A stretch of DNA of 23,842 bases, from the NCBI GenBank assembly GCA_020025795.1, contig JAHHRK010000011.1, forward strand, positions 1-23,842, read 5' to 3'. The position numbers and the translations under genes are program-made. Source of the stretch: Faecalibacterium sp. Its GTDB lineage: Bacteria > Bacillota > Clostridia > Oscillospirales > Ruminococcaceae. The notes beneath the pieces are model-generated. The model made no database searches, was not told the origin of the DNA, and saw only the letters and a program-made list of their open reading frames with translations. Positions 14,985 through 22,702 of this stretch are shown here, piece by piece; position 1 is the stretch's first letter; each line of letters begins with the position of its first letter.

Positions 14985-16577
14985 TTACTGCTTTTGTGCT
15001 GTATACTGCTCGCAAATGGTGCGTGCCACACGCAAGCCGTCTACGGCAGCACTCATAATGCCGCCTGCATATCCTGCGCCCTCTCCGCAGGGATACAAGC
15101 CTTGCAGCGTTTCGCTCTGCATGGTTTCGGTACGAACCAGACGCACGGGGCTGCTGGTACGGGTTTCCAAACCGGTCAGGATTGCATCCGGTCCGGTATA
15201 GCCTGCTAGCTTGCGCTCGTAGGCACGCAAACCTGCACGCAGCGTTTCGGCCAGTTCATCGGGCAAAAGTGCGCCCAGATCCGCTGCAACCACGCCGCGG
15301 TCATAGGTAGGCTCCACTGCACCAATGCGCAGCTTGCCTTCGCCCTGCAAAAAGCTCTGGACGTTTTCAGCCGGTGCCGCATACGCACCAGCCACACAGC
15401 CGGCCTGATAGGCACGGCGCTCCAGCTCGCGCTGGAATTCGATTGCCTTGCGGGGGTCCTGGTCAAAATCGCGGCCGTCCACGCTGACAACTACGGCTGC
15501 GTTGGCATTTTTGCCGTCACGCGCATGATAGCTCATGCCGTTGGTCACCACACGACCTTCCTCGCTGGCAGATGCCACCACGCGGCCGCCGGGACACATA
15601 CAAAATGTGTACACGCAGCGCTCGCCCACATGCTGGGAAAGCTGGTATTCACCTCTGGGCAAAGCAGGATGGCCTGCCGCTTCGTGGTACAGGCTTTTTT
15701 CAATCTGGCTCTGCAAATGCTCAGCGCGGAATCCCACACTGAACGGCTTACAGGTCAGATGCAGGCCGGAATCCATCAGCATGGCGAAAGTATCGCGTGC
15801 CGAGTGGCCCACTGCCAGAATCAGTGCTTCACAGGAAATCTGGCCTGCCGTGGTCTCAATACCGACCAGCTTGCCGCCGTTTTGCACCAGACCGGTCAGC
15901 GCAGTATGAAAGCGAACCTCGCCGCCCAGCTGCTCGATTTCCTTGCGGATAGATGTGATTACACCACGCAGCAGGTCCGTACCCACATGGGGCTTTTGCT
16001 GCCAGGCAATTTCCTTGGGTGCGCCGTGCTCCAGCAGCACTTTCGTCACATAGCCACACAGCGCATCACCAATGCGCGTGGTCAGTTTGCCGTCCGAAAA
16101 TGTGCCTGCGCCGCCTTCACCAAACTGGATGTTTCCGTTGGGGTTCAGTTCGCCGGTTGCGGAAAAGTGTTCCACCGCCTTGACGCGATCTTCCAGTGCG
16201 GGGCCGCGCTCCAGCACCAGCGGACGGAAACCCTGCCGTGCCAGCAGCAGGGCCGCAAACATACCCGCCGGGCCAAAGCCGCACACGACAGGACGATTTT
16301 GCAAAGGCTCGGTACCTGTTTTCAGCTCCAAAACAGCTTCTTTTTGCTGTGCAACCGCAGGATTGCCCAGGTAGGCGCTCTCGCGCATGGGGTCGCGCAG
16401 CGAAATGGCAACCGTATACACCAGCGACGGTTTGCCGTGGCGCGCATCCACAGATAACTTGGAAATGCCAGCCGAAGCGATTTCTCCGGCAGGCAGCCGT
16501 GCCATTTTCACAGCACGGGCAATAGCATCCCCTTCACATGCAGTAAGGGGCAGACGAATATTACGAATTAAAAGCAT
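14985..16577 (-). CDS. FAD-dependent dehydrogenase/oxidoreductase (COG2509)
   Basis: The 530-residue flavoprotein belongs to the uncharacterised COG2509 group. An N-terminal ferredoxin-like part (about 1-90) precedes the FAD-binding motif CGFGPAGMFAAL (99-110). It is followed by the signature GGAGTFSDGKLTTR, a second nucleotide-binding motif (ALILAVGHSARD) and the C-terminal FAD contact PCGEGAGYAGGIMSAAVDG. Its physiological electron donor and acceptor are unknown. Its start overlaps the cdaR stop by one base (TAATG), so it is probably translationally coupled to the c-di-AMP regulator gene, in the position where many Firmicutes have glmM. Confidence 0.9.
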   Translation of the reverse strand: MLLIRNIRLPLTACEGDAIARAVKMARLPAGEIASAGISKLSVDARHGKPSLVYTVAISLRDPMRESAYLGNPAVAQQKEAVLELKTGTEPLQNRPVVCGFGPAGMFAALLLARQGFRPLVLERGPALEDRVKAVEHFSATGELNPNGNIQFGEGGAGTFSDGKLTTRIGDALCGYVTKVLLEHGAPKEIAWQQKPHVGTDLLRGVITSIRKEIEQLGGEVRFHTALTGLVQNGGKLVGIETTAGQISCEALILAVGHSARDTFAMLMDSGLHLTCKPFSVGFRAEHLQSQIEKSLYHEAAGHPALPRGEYQLSQHVGERCVYTFCMCPGGRVVASASEEGRVVTNGMSYHARDGKNANAAVVVSVDGRDFDQDPRKAIEFQRELERRAYQAGCVAGAYAAPAENVQSFLQGEGKLRIGAVEPTYDRGVVAADLGALLPDELAETLRAGLRAYERKLAGYTGPDAILTGLETRTSSPVRLVRTETMQSETLQGLYPCGEGAGYAGGIMSAAVDGLRVARTICEQYTAQKQ

Positions 16578-17881
16578 TACTGGCTCTCGATCTGGCAGGA
16601 CACCGAGTAATTGCCCAGGGCAAAGATTCGGTTATCTGCCGGTACATAAATGTTTACGGCGATAGTTTGCTGGCCGGTGACGATGTTCAGCTCATCCATA
16701 TTGATGCGTGCCACCACAGATTCTGCGGTCAGGCCGTCCAACACGTTTTTGGGGCCGCACACAACCACATTGCGGATGCGATTGGACAATACATCTAAGC
16801 TATATCCGGCCGGCATATTGATTACCTGTACCGCATCGGATTTCAAATTAAAGGTTTTTGTGGCCAGGTTCGAGGTCTCAAAATTCAGCGTCACAGTGCT
16901 GACGTTTTCTTCGCTGACCAGTCCGTTGGGCAGTTTCACCGGCAGTTCGTACACACGGTCCAATGCAAAGGTGCTCAGGTCCACCGAGCCGATGCTGACC
17001 TCCGTCATGTTTTCAATCACGCTGGCCGGGCCGGCAACCTGCAGGGTCTTCTGGCTTAGCGTGTACTTCAGCGATGTTTCATCAAATCCAGGAGGCGTAT
17101 TGACCAGTGTGACCACCAGCGGCAGCTCCGCCTTTTGATAAACGGTCAGCGTAACGTCTGCCGTGGTTGCCTCCGGCTTGACATATTTCAGCTCCACCGG
17201 CTCGCCTGCTTCGTCCACAAAGGTCAGCGGCGCAGTCAGAGTCTTTGTCTGGTTCAGCTTTTCTTCCACAGTAACCTGCGCAACTGCTTCCTTAATTTTC
17301 TTCAGTTCATTTTCTGGTCCCATCAGCGTGATTTCGGACGGCACCGGCTGATACTTGTACAAGGTGTAGCCTTCCTCGATTGCCAAGTTCTTTGCTTCGA
17401 TACGTACCGGAACTTTCTTTTCCTCTACCTTATCGAATACCACCGTCACACCGGTATCGACCGGGTGCACATTTACTTTGATGTTATTGGCATCGACAGT
17501 TTGCGAAATGCACTTCACAGCCAGCGACAGGCTGATCTGTCCGGGGCCTTTGACCGAATTGTATTTGGGATACACTACGAAATCTTCTTTGTCCAGGCCG
17601 CCAATGTCCGACCCGTTGCCGTATACCTTCAAGGATACTGTCTGTTTGGGATCGTTCACAATGGACAGGCCCTGTACGCTGTAACGCGCCGAATCATAGG
17701 AAAAATCCACAGGCACATTGGTAATCGTCCGGTCGGTTCCCGGCTGAATGCCAACTGTAACAATAACCCAACTGATTACCGCCAGTACGAACGCCACCAG
17801 CATCCGCAGCCGGGGGTTATCCAGCAGGTTGAACAACCGCAGGCGAGTGTCTGCCTCATTCTGTCCTGTTTCCTTCATCAT
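16577..17881 (-). CDS. cdaR: YbbR-domain protein CdaR, regulator of diadenylate cyclase
   Basis: The 434-residue protein has a cytoplasmic N-terminus, one transmembrane anchor (about 26-44) and a large extracytoplasmic part. The latter is built from repeated beta-rich YbbR domains (units of about 80 residues, recognisable by LPLVVTLVNTPPGF and VPVRIEAKNLAIEEGYTL segments). In B. subtilis and Listeria the equivalent protein binds the membrane part of CdaA and modulates its c-di-AMP output. The start at 17881 overlaps the cdaA stop (ATGA-type coupling) and has GGAG seven bases upstream; the next codon is also ATG. The order cdaA-cdaR is conserved in Firmicutes. Confidence 0.93.
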   Translation of the reverse strand: MMKETGQNEADTRLRLFNLLDNPRLRMLVAFVLAVISWVIVTVGIQPGTDRTITNVPVDFSYDSARYSVQGLSIVNDPKQTVSLKVYGNGSDIGGLDKEDFVVYPKYNSVKGPGQISLSLAVKCISQTVDANNIKVNVHPVDTGVTVVFDKVEEKKVPVRIEAKNLAIEEGYTLYKYQPVPSEITLMGPENELKKIKEAVAQVTVEEKLNQTKTLTAPLTFVDEAGEPVELKYVKPEATTADVTLTVYQKAELPLVVTLVNTPPGFDETSLKYTLSQKTLQVAGPASVIENMTEVSIGSVDLSTFALDRVYELPVKLPNGLVSEENVSTVTLNFETSNLATKTFNLKSDAVQVINMPAGYSLDVLSNRIRNVVVCGPKNVLDGLTAESVVARINMDELNIVTGQQTIAVNIYVPADNRIFALGNYSVSCQIESQ

Positions 17882-18774
17882 TCACCCGCTCCTTTCCGCG
17901 TACTGCTGAACAGCCAGTCCAGCAGCGGCATCGTGCTCCAACGGGAATGCTTGGTCTTATCGGTATTGTGTTCCTGGGGGAGCATTTCATCCTCCAGGCG
18001 CATATACAAGCTCTGGCGATCCAGATGACGCATCAGAACGCCATTCTTTGCCAGAGAAATAATACCGGTTTCTTCGCTTACAATCACAGCGATGGCATCG
18101 GAATTTTCCGCAATGCCCAGGCCTGCACGGTGGCGTGTGCCCATATCCTTGCCGAAATCCAGGTTATTGGAAAGCGGCAGCACACAGCCGGCAGCCTTAA
18201 TCATACCGTTTTCGATGATGACAGCGCCATCATGCAGCGGCGTACCTTCATAAAAAATGGTTCCCAATACTTCCGGGTTTACCTCACTGTTTACGATGGT
18301 GCCGGTCCGCACGATTTCGGACAGGTTGGTGTGGCGCTCCAGCACGATCAGTGCGCCGGTGCGGTTTTCCGAAAGGCGCTCGGCTGCATCGCAGATGGCA
18401 ATGATGGCACTGCGCCATTTTCCGCGCATACCGGGATCATTATGTCGGCTGGAATGGAACAGCGTTGCCACCCAGCGGTCGGTCTGGCCCATGCGCTCCA
18501 GCGCACGGCGTATCTCCGGGTGAAACACAATGATAATGGCCAGAAAACCAATCTGGAACAGCTGCTGCATGATGAATTTTACCATGCGCAGGTTTGCCGT
18601 TACGGCAAACACATACACGGTCAAAACTACCACAGCGCCCATGGCCAGCTGCCCGGCACGGCTGCGGTTGATGAACCCCAGCAAATGATACAAGGCAAAG
18701 GCTACAATAATAATATCAATCAAGTCCCAAACTTTGAACGTTTGGAAGTTTGCAATGATCGCACCGATGCTCAC
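17878..18774 (-). CDS. cdaA: Membrane-bound diadenylate cyclase CdaA
   Basis: The 298-residue enzyme joins two ATP into the second messenger c-di-AMP. Three N-terminal transmembrane helices (about 18-35, 40-60 and 68-86) precede the cytosolic DAC domain. The catalytic DGA (182-184, LHDGAVII) and RHR (214-216, GTRHRAGLG) motifs are intact. Translation starts at GTG (18774), with GGAGGGG six bases upstream; this decides the start because no suitable ATG is near. The gene follows ispDF by 33 nt and is coupled to cdaR. c-di-AMP controls potassium and osmolyte transport and cell-wall homeostasis in Firmicutes. Confidence 0.96.
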   Translation of the reverse strand: MSIGAIIANFQTFKVWDLIDIIIVAFALYHLLGFINRSRAGQLAMGAVVVLTVYVFAVTANLRMVKFIMQQLFQIGFLAIIIVFHPEIRRALERMGQTDRWVATLFHSSRHNDPGMRGKWRSAIIAICDAAERLSENRTGALIVLERHTNLSEIVRTGTIVNSEVNPEVLGTIFYEGTPLHDGAVIIENGMIKAAGCVLPLSNNLDFGKDMGTRHRAGLGIAENSDAIAVIVSEETGIISLAKNGVLMRHLDRQSLYMRLEDEMLPQEHNTDKTKHSRWSTMPLLDWLFSSTRKGAGE

Positions 18775-18807
18775 GGCGATCCCCTCCTTCGGCGTTTTGG
18801 TGCAGTC

Positions 18808-19974
18808 TTACAGCCGGTCCAGCAGTGCTACGGCGTGCACAGCAATGCCTTCGCCTGCACCCGTAAAGCCCAGATGTTCTTCGGTGGTAGCCTTTACGCT
18901 CACATCGTCCACATCCATCTGCAATGCATCGGCCAGATTCTGGCGCATGGCCTGAATATGGGGTGCCAGCTTGGGTGCCTGGCACAGGATCGTTGCATCT
19001 ACGTTGACCGGGCGGTAACCCTTTTCCGTCACCAGCTCCACAACAGCACGTGCCAGCTTCAGGCTGTCCGCACCTGCGTAGGCGGGGTCAGTATCCGGGA
19101 AGTGCTTGCCAATATCGCCCAGTGCCACAGCACCCAGCAAGGCATCCGAAATGGCATGTGCCAGAACGTCCGCATCCGAATGGCCCAAAAGACCTTTTTC
19201 GTACGGGATATTCACACCGCCCAAAATCAGCGGACGGCCTTCCACCAGTTTATGTACGTCGTATCCGTGTCCGATTCTCATGGTGTTATTCTCCTTTTTA
19301 TAAGGGAGCAGATCCTCCCGTGTGGTAATTTTCAGGTTGGCGTAATCGCCGGGCACCAGTTGGACTTCTTTGCCCACCAGCTCGAACAGGCTGCAATCAT
19401 CGGTGACGAGGCGTGCTTTATCTGCCGGAAGCTGTTCCAGTGCCCACAAATAGGTTTCCCGGTCAAAACACTGGGGTGTCTGCACCGCATACAGCGTATT
19501 GCGGTCCGGTGTTTCGTGGACGATACACTGTTCCGGTACGGTTTTGCCGTTGCCTGCGGTAGCCTGCTTGATGGTATCCTTTACCGGCACAGCAGGTGCC
19601 GCTGCACCGTTTGCCGCGGCGGCTGCCAGCGTACGCTCGATAACTTCCTGGCTGACGAACGGCCGTGCGGCATCGTGAATCGCAACAATATCGCCGTGCG
19701 CTGCCAGTACGCCGGCTTTTACGCTTTCGGCACGGGTCGCACCCCCATGCACCAGGCGGACCGGCGTTGCACACAGCTGTGCGGCTTTTTGTGCTTGAGA
19801 CCATGCGTTTTCGCCTGCCACCAGCACAATTTCGCTGACCAGCGGGCATACGTCAAAGGCGTGCAGGCTCTGCTCCAAAACGGTGTATGTCCCTAATCTG
19901 TATGATAATTTATCAAATCCCATGCGGGTAGAAGACCCGGCTGCAGCCAATACTGCTGTTACATTCTTTTCCAT
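18808..19974 (-). CDS. ispDF: Bifunctional IspD-IspF: MEP cytidylyltransferase / ME-cPP synthase
   Basis: This 388-residue fusion carries two non-consecutive steps of the MEP isoprenoid pathway. IspD is residues 1-231, with the nucleotide-binding AAAGSSTRMGFDK (10-22), IHDAARPF and a VPVKDT segment. It makes CDP-methylerythritol from MEP and CTP. IspF is residues 232-388, with metal ligands in GHGYDVH (D239, H241), H265 in GHSDADV, and KATTEEHLGFTG-GEG near the end. It makes the cyclic diphosphate. Each half has normal length. The linker (YKKENNT) is very short, and an AAAAGGAG lies nine bases before the IspF methionine, so free IspF may also be made. It is the first gene of the long minus-strand run. 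The ispD ribosome-binding site is weak (AGGAAG about 14 nt away). Confidence 0.95.
   Translation of the reverse strand: MEKNVTAVLAAAGSSTRMGFDKLSYRLGTYTVLEQSLHAFDVCPLVSEIVLVAGENAWSQAQKAAQLCATPVRLVHGGATRAESVKAGVLAAHGDIVAIHDAARPFVSQEVIERTLAAAAANGAAAPAVPVKDTIKQATAGNGKTVPEQCIVHETPDRNTLYAVQTPQCFDRETYLWALEQLPADKARLVTDDCSLFELVGKEVQLVPGDYANLKITTREDLLPYKKENNTMRIGHGYDVHKLVEGRPLILGGVNIPYEKGLLGHSDADVLAHAISDALLGAVALGDIGKHFPDTDPAYAGADSLKLARAVVELVTEKGYRPVNVDATILCQAPKLAPHIQAMRQNLADALQMDVDDVSVKATTEEHLGFTGAGEGIAVHAVALLDRL
19279..19298 (-). promoter_or_regulatory. Internal ribosome-binding site and ATG for a free IspF inside ispDF
   Basis: On the minus strand AAAAGGAG (19291-19298) lies nine bases before the in-frame ATG at 19281, exactly where canonical IspF proteins begin. 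Initiation here would yield a 157-residue stand-alone IspF. Confidence 0.5.
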
Positions 19975-20020
19975 TTTTGTCTGCTTTCTTCCTAAAAATG
20001 CTTCTATTAAATCAACTTAC

Positions 20021-20049
20021 ATTATACCGAAATCCTGTCAAAGCTTCAA
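20021..20049 (-). promoter_or_regulatory. Putative sigma-A promoter of the ispDF-cdaA-...-rel run
   Basis: On the minus strand TTGAAG (20044-20049) and a perfect TATAAT (20021-20026) are separated by 17 nt, about 47 nt before the ispD ATG. A TTGACA-like string between them has a spacing of only 9 nt to the -10 and is not usable as the -35. Confidence 0.7.
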
Positions 20050-20102
20050 GTACACACACGGAAAAGTCGGCCGCACCTTCTTTCGCATTTTCGCCCTGTA
20101 CC

Positions 20103-20125
20103 GTGTAATTTATTTCTGATTACAC
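20103..20125. repeat. Inverted repeat, possible operator
   Basis: GTGTAAT (20103-20109) and ATTACAC (20119-20125) form a perfect 7-bp inverted repeat with a 9-nt centre. It lies about 55 bp upstream of the ispD -35 element. No T-run follows, so it is not a terminator. I cannot assign a regulator. Confidence 0.45.
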
Positions 20126-20374
20126 ACCGCACCCCCGCTCGAGGAAACGCAGTTTTTCTATACCCGATGCTGCGCAGCGCTTGGTTTTCTTTTCCTTTTT
20201 TGTACATCTGCCGCGCTTTGGACAAACTACTTTTGGCTTTGTCCGCCTGACACGTCTCAACACAAAAACATTCGTAAAATCGCTAAAAACGAAAGCTTTC
20301 CAATCCTATGCTTTTCTGGTTGAATCAAACAGTAATACTTTCTTTTCGCAGCCCGAATTTGTTCGACTTTTCCC

Positions 20375-20403
20375 TTGCAACGCATTTTCAAACGTGTTAT
20401 CAT
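20375..20403 (+). promoter_or_regulatory. Putative promoter of the antiporter gene
   Basis: TTGCAA (20375-20380) and TATCAT (20398-20403) are 17 nt apart and 37 nt upstream of the ATG at 20440. The match is 4/6 and 5/6 to consensus. Confidence 0.6.
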
Positions 20404-20439
20404 CATAAACGCTTTCAAAAAAGAAGAGGAGTATATATT

Positions 20440-21711
20440 ATGGAGAAAATTCTCATCTGCATCGCCATTTGCGTGATTGGCGGCCTTTTGATGTCCCGTC
20501 TCGCCAAAAAGCTGTCGCTGCCCGCAGTTACCGCTTATCTGGTGACGGGCCTGCTGCTCGGACCGTTCTGCCTGGGCCAGCTGAATATTGCTGGGCTAGG
20601 CTTCCAGTCGTTAGAACAGGTCGAAGGCTTTTCGATTCTGTCGCAGGCAGCCCTTGGCTTTATCGCCTTCGCCATTGGTAACGAATTCCGCCTGGAACAG
20701 CTGAAAAAGATGGGCAACCAAGCTATTACCGTTGGTATTCTGCAGGCGGTTATCACCACAGTATTCGTCGATATTGTGCTGATTGTGCTGCACATCGCAC
20801 GTCCCGATGTGATTTCCCTGCCTGCTGCCATTACCCTGGGTGCAATCGCATCTGCTACCGCCCCTGCCGCCACTTTGATGGTCGTGCGCCAGTATAAGGC
20901 CGATGGTCCTCTGACCAAGCTGCTTTTGCTGGTTGTTGCCATTGATGACGCTGTTGGCCTGATGCTGTTCTCTGCATCCTTTGGCATTGCCGAAGCGCTG
21001 GAACAGGGCAGCGTCAGTGTGACTGCTGTTGTGCTGGAGCCGATTCTGGAAATCATCCTGTCTCTGGCTTTGGGTGCACTGATGGGCTATATCCTGTACT
21101 GGATCGAGCAGTTCTTCCACTCCAGAAGTAAGCGCCTGTCCCTGTCCGCCAGCTTTGTGCTGCTGACGGTTGGCCTGTCCATGCTGGAGTTTGACATCGG
21201 CGGCCTGCACCTCGGCTTCTCTCTGCTGCTGGTCTGCATGATGACCGGTACCGTGTTCTGCAACATCTGTGATTTCTCGGAAGAACTGATGGAGCGTGTT
21301 GACCGTTGGACGGCACCGCTGAACATTCTGTTCTTCGTCATTTCCGGTGCAGAGCTGAACCTGAGCATCTTCGCCAATCCGCTGGTTATTCTGGTGGGTA
21401 TCCTATTCATCCTGTCCCGTTCTGTGGGCAAATACTGCGGTGCAAACTTCAGCTGCCGCATGAGCCACTGTGATCCCAAGATCACCAAGTATCTGGGCAT
21501 CACGCTGCTGCCGCAGGCCGGTGTTGCACTGGGCATGGCACAGACTGCTGTCCTGCTGGGCGACGGCGAATTGATCCGCAACGTAGTTCTGTTTGCCGTT
21601 CTGATTTACGAGCTGGTTGGCCCTGTTTTGACCAAGCGCGCACTGTTTGGCGCAGGCGAAATTGATCCTTCTCAGAAGACCAACGCACGTACCGCCAACA
21701 AGCCGGCATAA
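20440..21711 (+). CDS. CPA2-family cation:proton antiporter
   Basis: I chose the ATG at 20440 (423 residues; AGAGGAG eight bases upstream) over upstream in-frame codons that lie in the promoter. The protein is almost entirely hydrophobic with about 12 transmembrane segments. The inverted-repeat Na+/H+ exchanger fold shows in LSLPAVTAYLVTGLLLGP at the N-terminus and ASATAPAATLMVVRQYKA in the fifth segment region. The ion-binding AIDDAVG has D169-D170. The two-aspartate motif indicates electrogenic CPA2 (NapA/Kef-like) transport of Na+ or K+ against H+. There is no C-terminal RCK/TrkA domain, so it is not a ligand-gated Kef system; the tail (FGAGEIDPSQKTNARTANKPA) is short and polar. It is transcribed alone and ends at a strong terminator. 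The transported ion is not certain. Confidence 0.9.
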   Translation: MEKILICIAICVIGGLLMSRLAKKLSLPAVTAYLVTGLLLGPFCLGQLNIAGLGFQSLEQVEGFSILSQAALGFIAFAIGNEFRLEQLKKMGNQAITVGILQAVITTVFVDIVLIVLHIARPDVISLPAAITLGAIASATAPAATLMVVRQYKADGPLTKLLLLVVAIDDAVGLMLFSASFGIAEALEQGSVSVTAVVLEPILEIILSLALGALMGYILYWIEQFFHSRSKRLSLSASFVLLTVGLSMLEFDIGGLHLGFSLLLVCMMTGTVFCNICDFSEELMERVDRWTAPLNILFFVISGAELNLSIFANPLVILVGILFILSRSVGKYCGANFSCRMSHCDPKITKYLGITLLPQAGVALGMAQTAVLLGDGELIRNVVLFAVLIYELVGPVLTKRALFGAGEIDPSQKTNARTANKPA

Positions 21712-21726
21712 ACGTTTTTTACAACA

Positions 21727-21764
21727 AAAAGGAGCGTGGCCTGCGCCACGCTCCTTTTCTTTTT
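21727..21764 (+). terminator. Intrinsic terminator of the antiporter gene
   Basis: A perfect 14-bp stem (21727-21740 with 21745-21758) with a CTGC loop is followed by CTTTTT. It lies 15 nt past the stop codon. The leading A-run means it may also function on the minus strand. Confidence 0.93.
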
Positions 21765-21775
21765 CATGCACATAT

Positions 21776-21820
21776 AAAAAGCTCTCCTCTTGACGGTATC
21801 ATCAAAAGGAGAGCTTTTTT
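21776..21820. terminator. Second, bidirectional terminator (for spo0A)
   Basis: A 13-bp perfect outer stem (21776-21788 with 21807-21819), one mismatch, then a 4-bp inner stem and an 8-nt loop are flanked by A-runs and T-runs on opposite sides. On the minus strand it ends spo0A about 90 nt past the stop; on the plus strand it backs up the first terminator. The bases between it and the spo0A stop hold no gene that I can support. Confidence 0.88.
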
Positions 21821-21911
21821 ATTGTTCTGGAGTCTTTGCGGCGCCGCATGGAGGAGCTCTTTTTTCTGCTTTGCATCAAAAGATATGCCGCGCCTTCCGC
21901 ACGCCGATTGG

Positions 21912-22664
21912 TCAAGCCAGTCTGCGGTGCTTGTCCAGACGCATTTTATCACTAATCATGGCAATAAACTCACTGTTTGTGGGTTTACCGCGCAAGTTAT
22001 GAATGGTGTAGCCAAAGTAGCGGTTCAGCGTGTCCACATCGCCGCGATCCCATGCAACTTCGATGGCATGGCGGATTGCACGCTCCACGCGAGATGCGGT
22101 CGTACCGTTGCGCTTTGCAATTTCCGGATACAGCCGCTTGGTCACTGCGTTGATGTAGTCCGGATCGTCCACTGTCAGCAGAATCGCATCACGTAAGAAC
22201 TGGTAGCCTTTGATATGAGCAGGCACACCAATCTGATGCAAAATCTCGGTAACAATCAGCTCGTCATTATCAGCATAGCTGGCAGCATGCTCGCCATTGC
22301 TTGCCGCTTTTTTCACACGCTCAGCCAGAACGCTTTCTTCAAAAGGCTTTACAAAATAAAAGGCAAAGCCTGCCTCCAACAGCTCCTGCTCTACTTCTTC
22401 ACTCTGGTATGCACCGGTAGCAAAAAATACCGTATGATTGCCGCCGGCCTCCTGGTATCGCTGTTTTACAGTGATGGCGTCCAGCCCTGGCATAAAGGTA
22501 TCCAGCAGTGCCACCTGCGGACGCAGCGCCAGCAATTTCTGCAAAACCTGGTTGCCGTCTTTTTCCACGACCGCAACTTCCACGTTTTCTTTCTCCAGTG
22601 TTTTACGGCAGCGCTCTGTCATTTCCGCGCCGGTATCCGACATAACGAACTTAATCTTTTCCAT
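21912..22664 (-). CDS. spo0A: Sporulation master regulator Spo0A
   Basis: The start at 22664 is fixed by AAAGGAGG six bases upstream and gives 250 residues. Residues 1-118 are a receiver domain with phosphoacceptor D55 (LLDTFMPGLD), T83 and K106 (YFVKPFE). The acidic pocket keeps D10, but the neighbour that is Asp in B. subtilis (D11) is Thr here. The C-terminal DNA-binding domain (about 134-245) is very well conserved: ILHQIGVPAHIKGYQFLRDA, TTASRVERAIRHAIEVAW and KPTNSEFIAMISDKMRL. Phosphorylated Spo0A binds TGNCGAA boxes and switches cells to sporulation or stationary-phase programmes. Three such boxes lie upstream of the gene. yabP and yabQ elsewhere in the window support a sporulation ancestry. 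Whether this strain sporulates is not shown by the sequence. Confidence 0.97.
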   Translation of the reverse strand: MEKIKFVMSDTGAEMTERCRKTLEKENVEVAVVEKDGNQVLQKLLALRPQVALLDTFMPGLDAITVKQRYQEAGGNHTVFFATGAYQSEEVEQELLEAGFAFYFVKPFEESVLAERVKKAASNGEHAASYADNDELIVTEILHQIGVPAHIKGYQFLRDAILLTVDDPDYINAVTKRLYPEIAKRNGTTASRVERAIRHAIEVAWDRGDVDTLNRYFGYTIHNLRGKPTNSEFIAMISDKMRLDKHRRLA

Positions 22665-22702
22665 AGGGTCCTCCTTTGTTTTACCTTCCCTCAACGACGT
22701 CA

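Larger units (their letters stand above)
19975..20439. other. Intergenic region between ispDF (-) and the antiporter gene (+)
   Basis: This 465-bp divergent control region holds a promoter for each side (20021-20049 minus, 20375-20403 plus) and an inverted repeat at 20103-20125. A second 7-bp inverted repeat (GGACAAA at 20220-20226, TTTGTCC at 20238-20244) is also present. I see no convincing protein gene, RNA gene or known riboswitch. Confidence 0.7.

Noticed and set aside
17947..19896. Plus-strand open frame of 649 codons opposite cdaA and ispDF
   Set aside because: Antisense to two well-defined genes and crosses their boundary; composition is typical of a shadow frame.
20027..20040. TTGACA next to the ispD -10 as its -35 element
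   Set aside because: Only 9 nt separate it from TATAAT. TTGAAG at a 17-nt spacing is the better -35.
21764..21952. Short minus-strand frame after spo0A
   Set aside because: It runs through the double terminator and overlaps the spo0A end in another frame; no ribosome-binding site or similarity.
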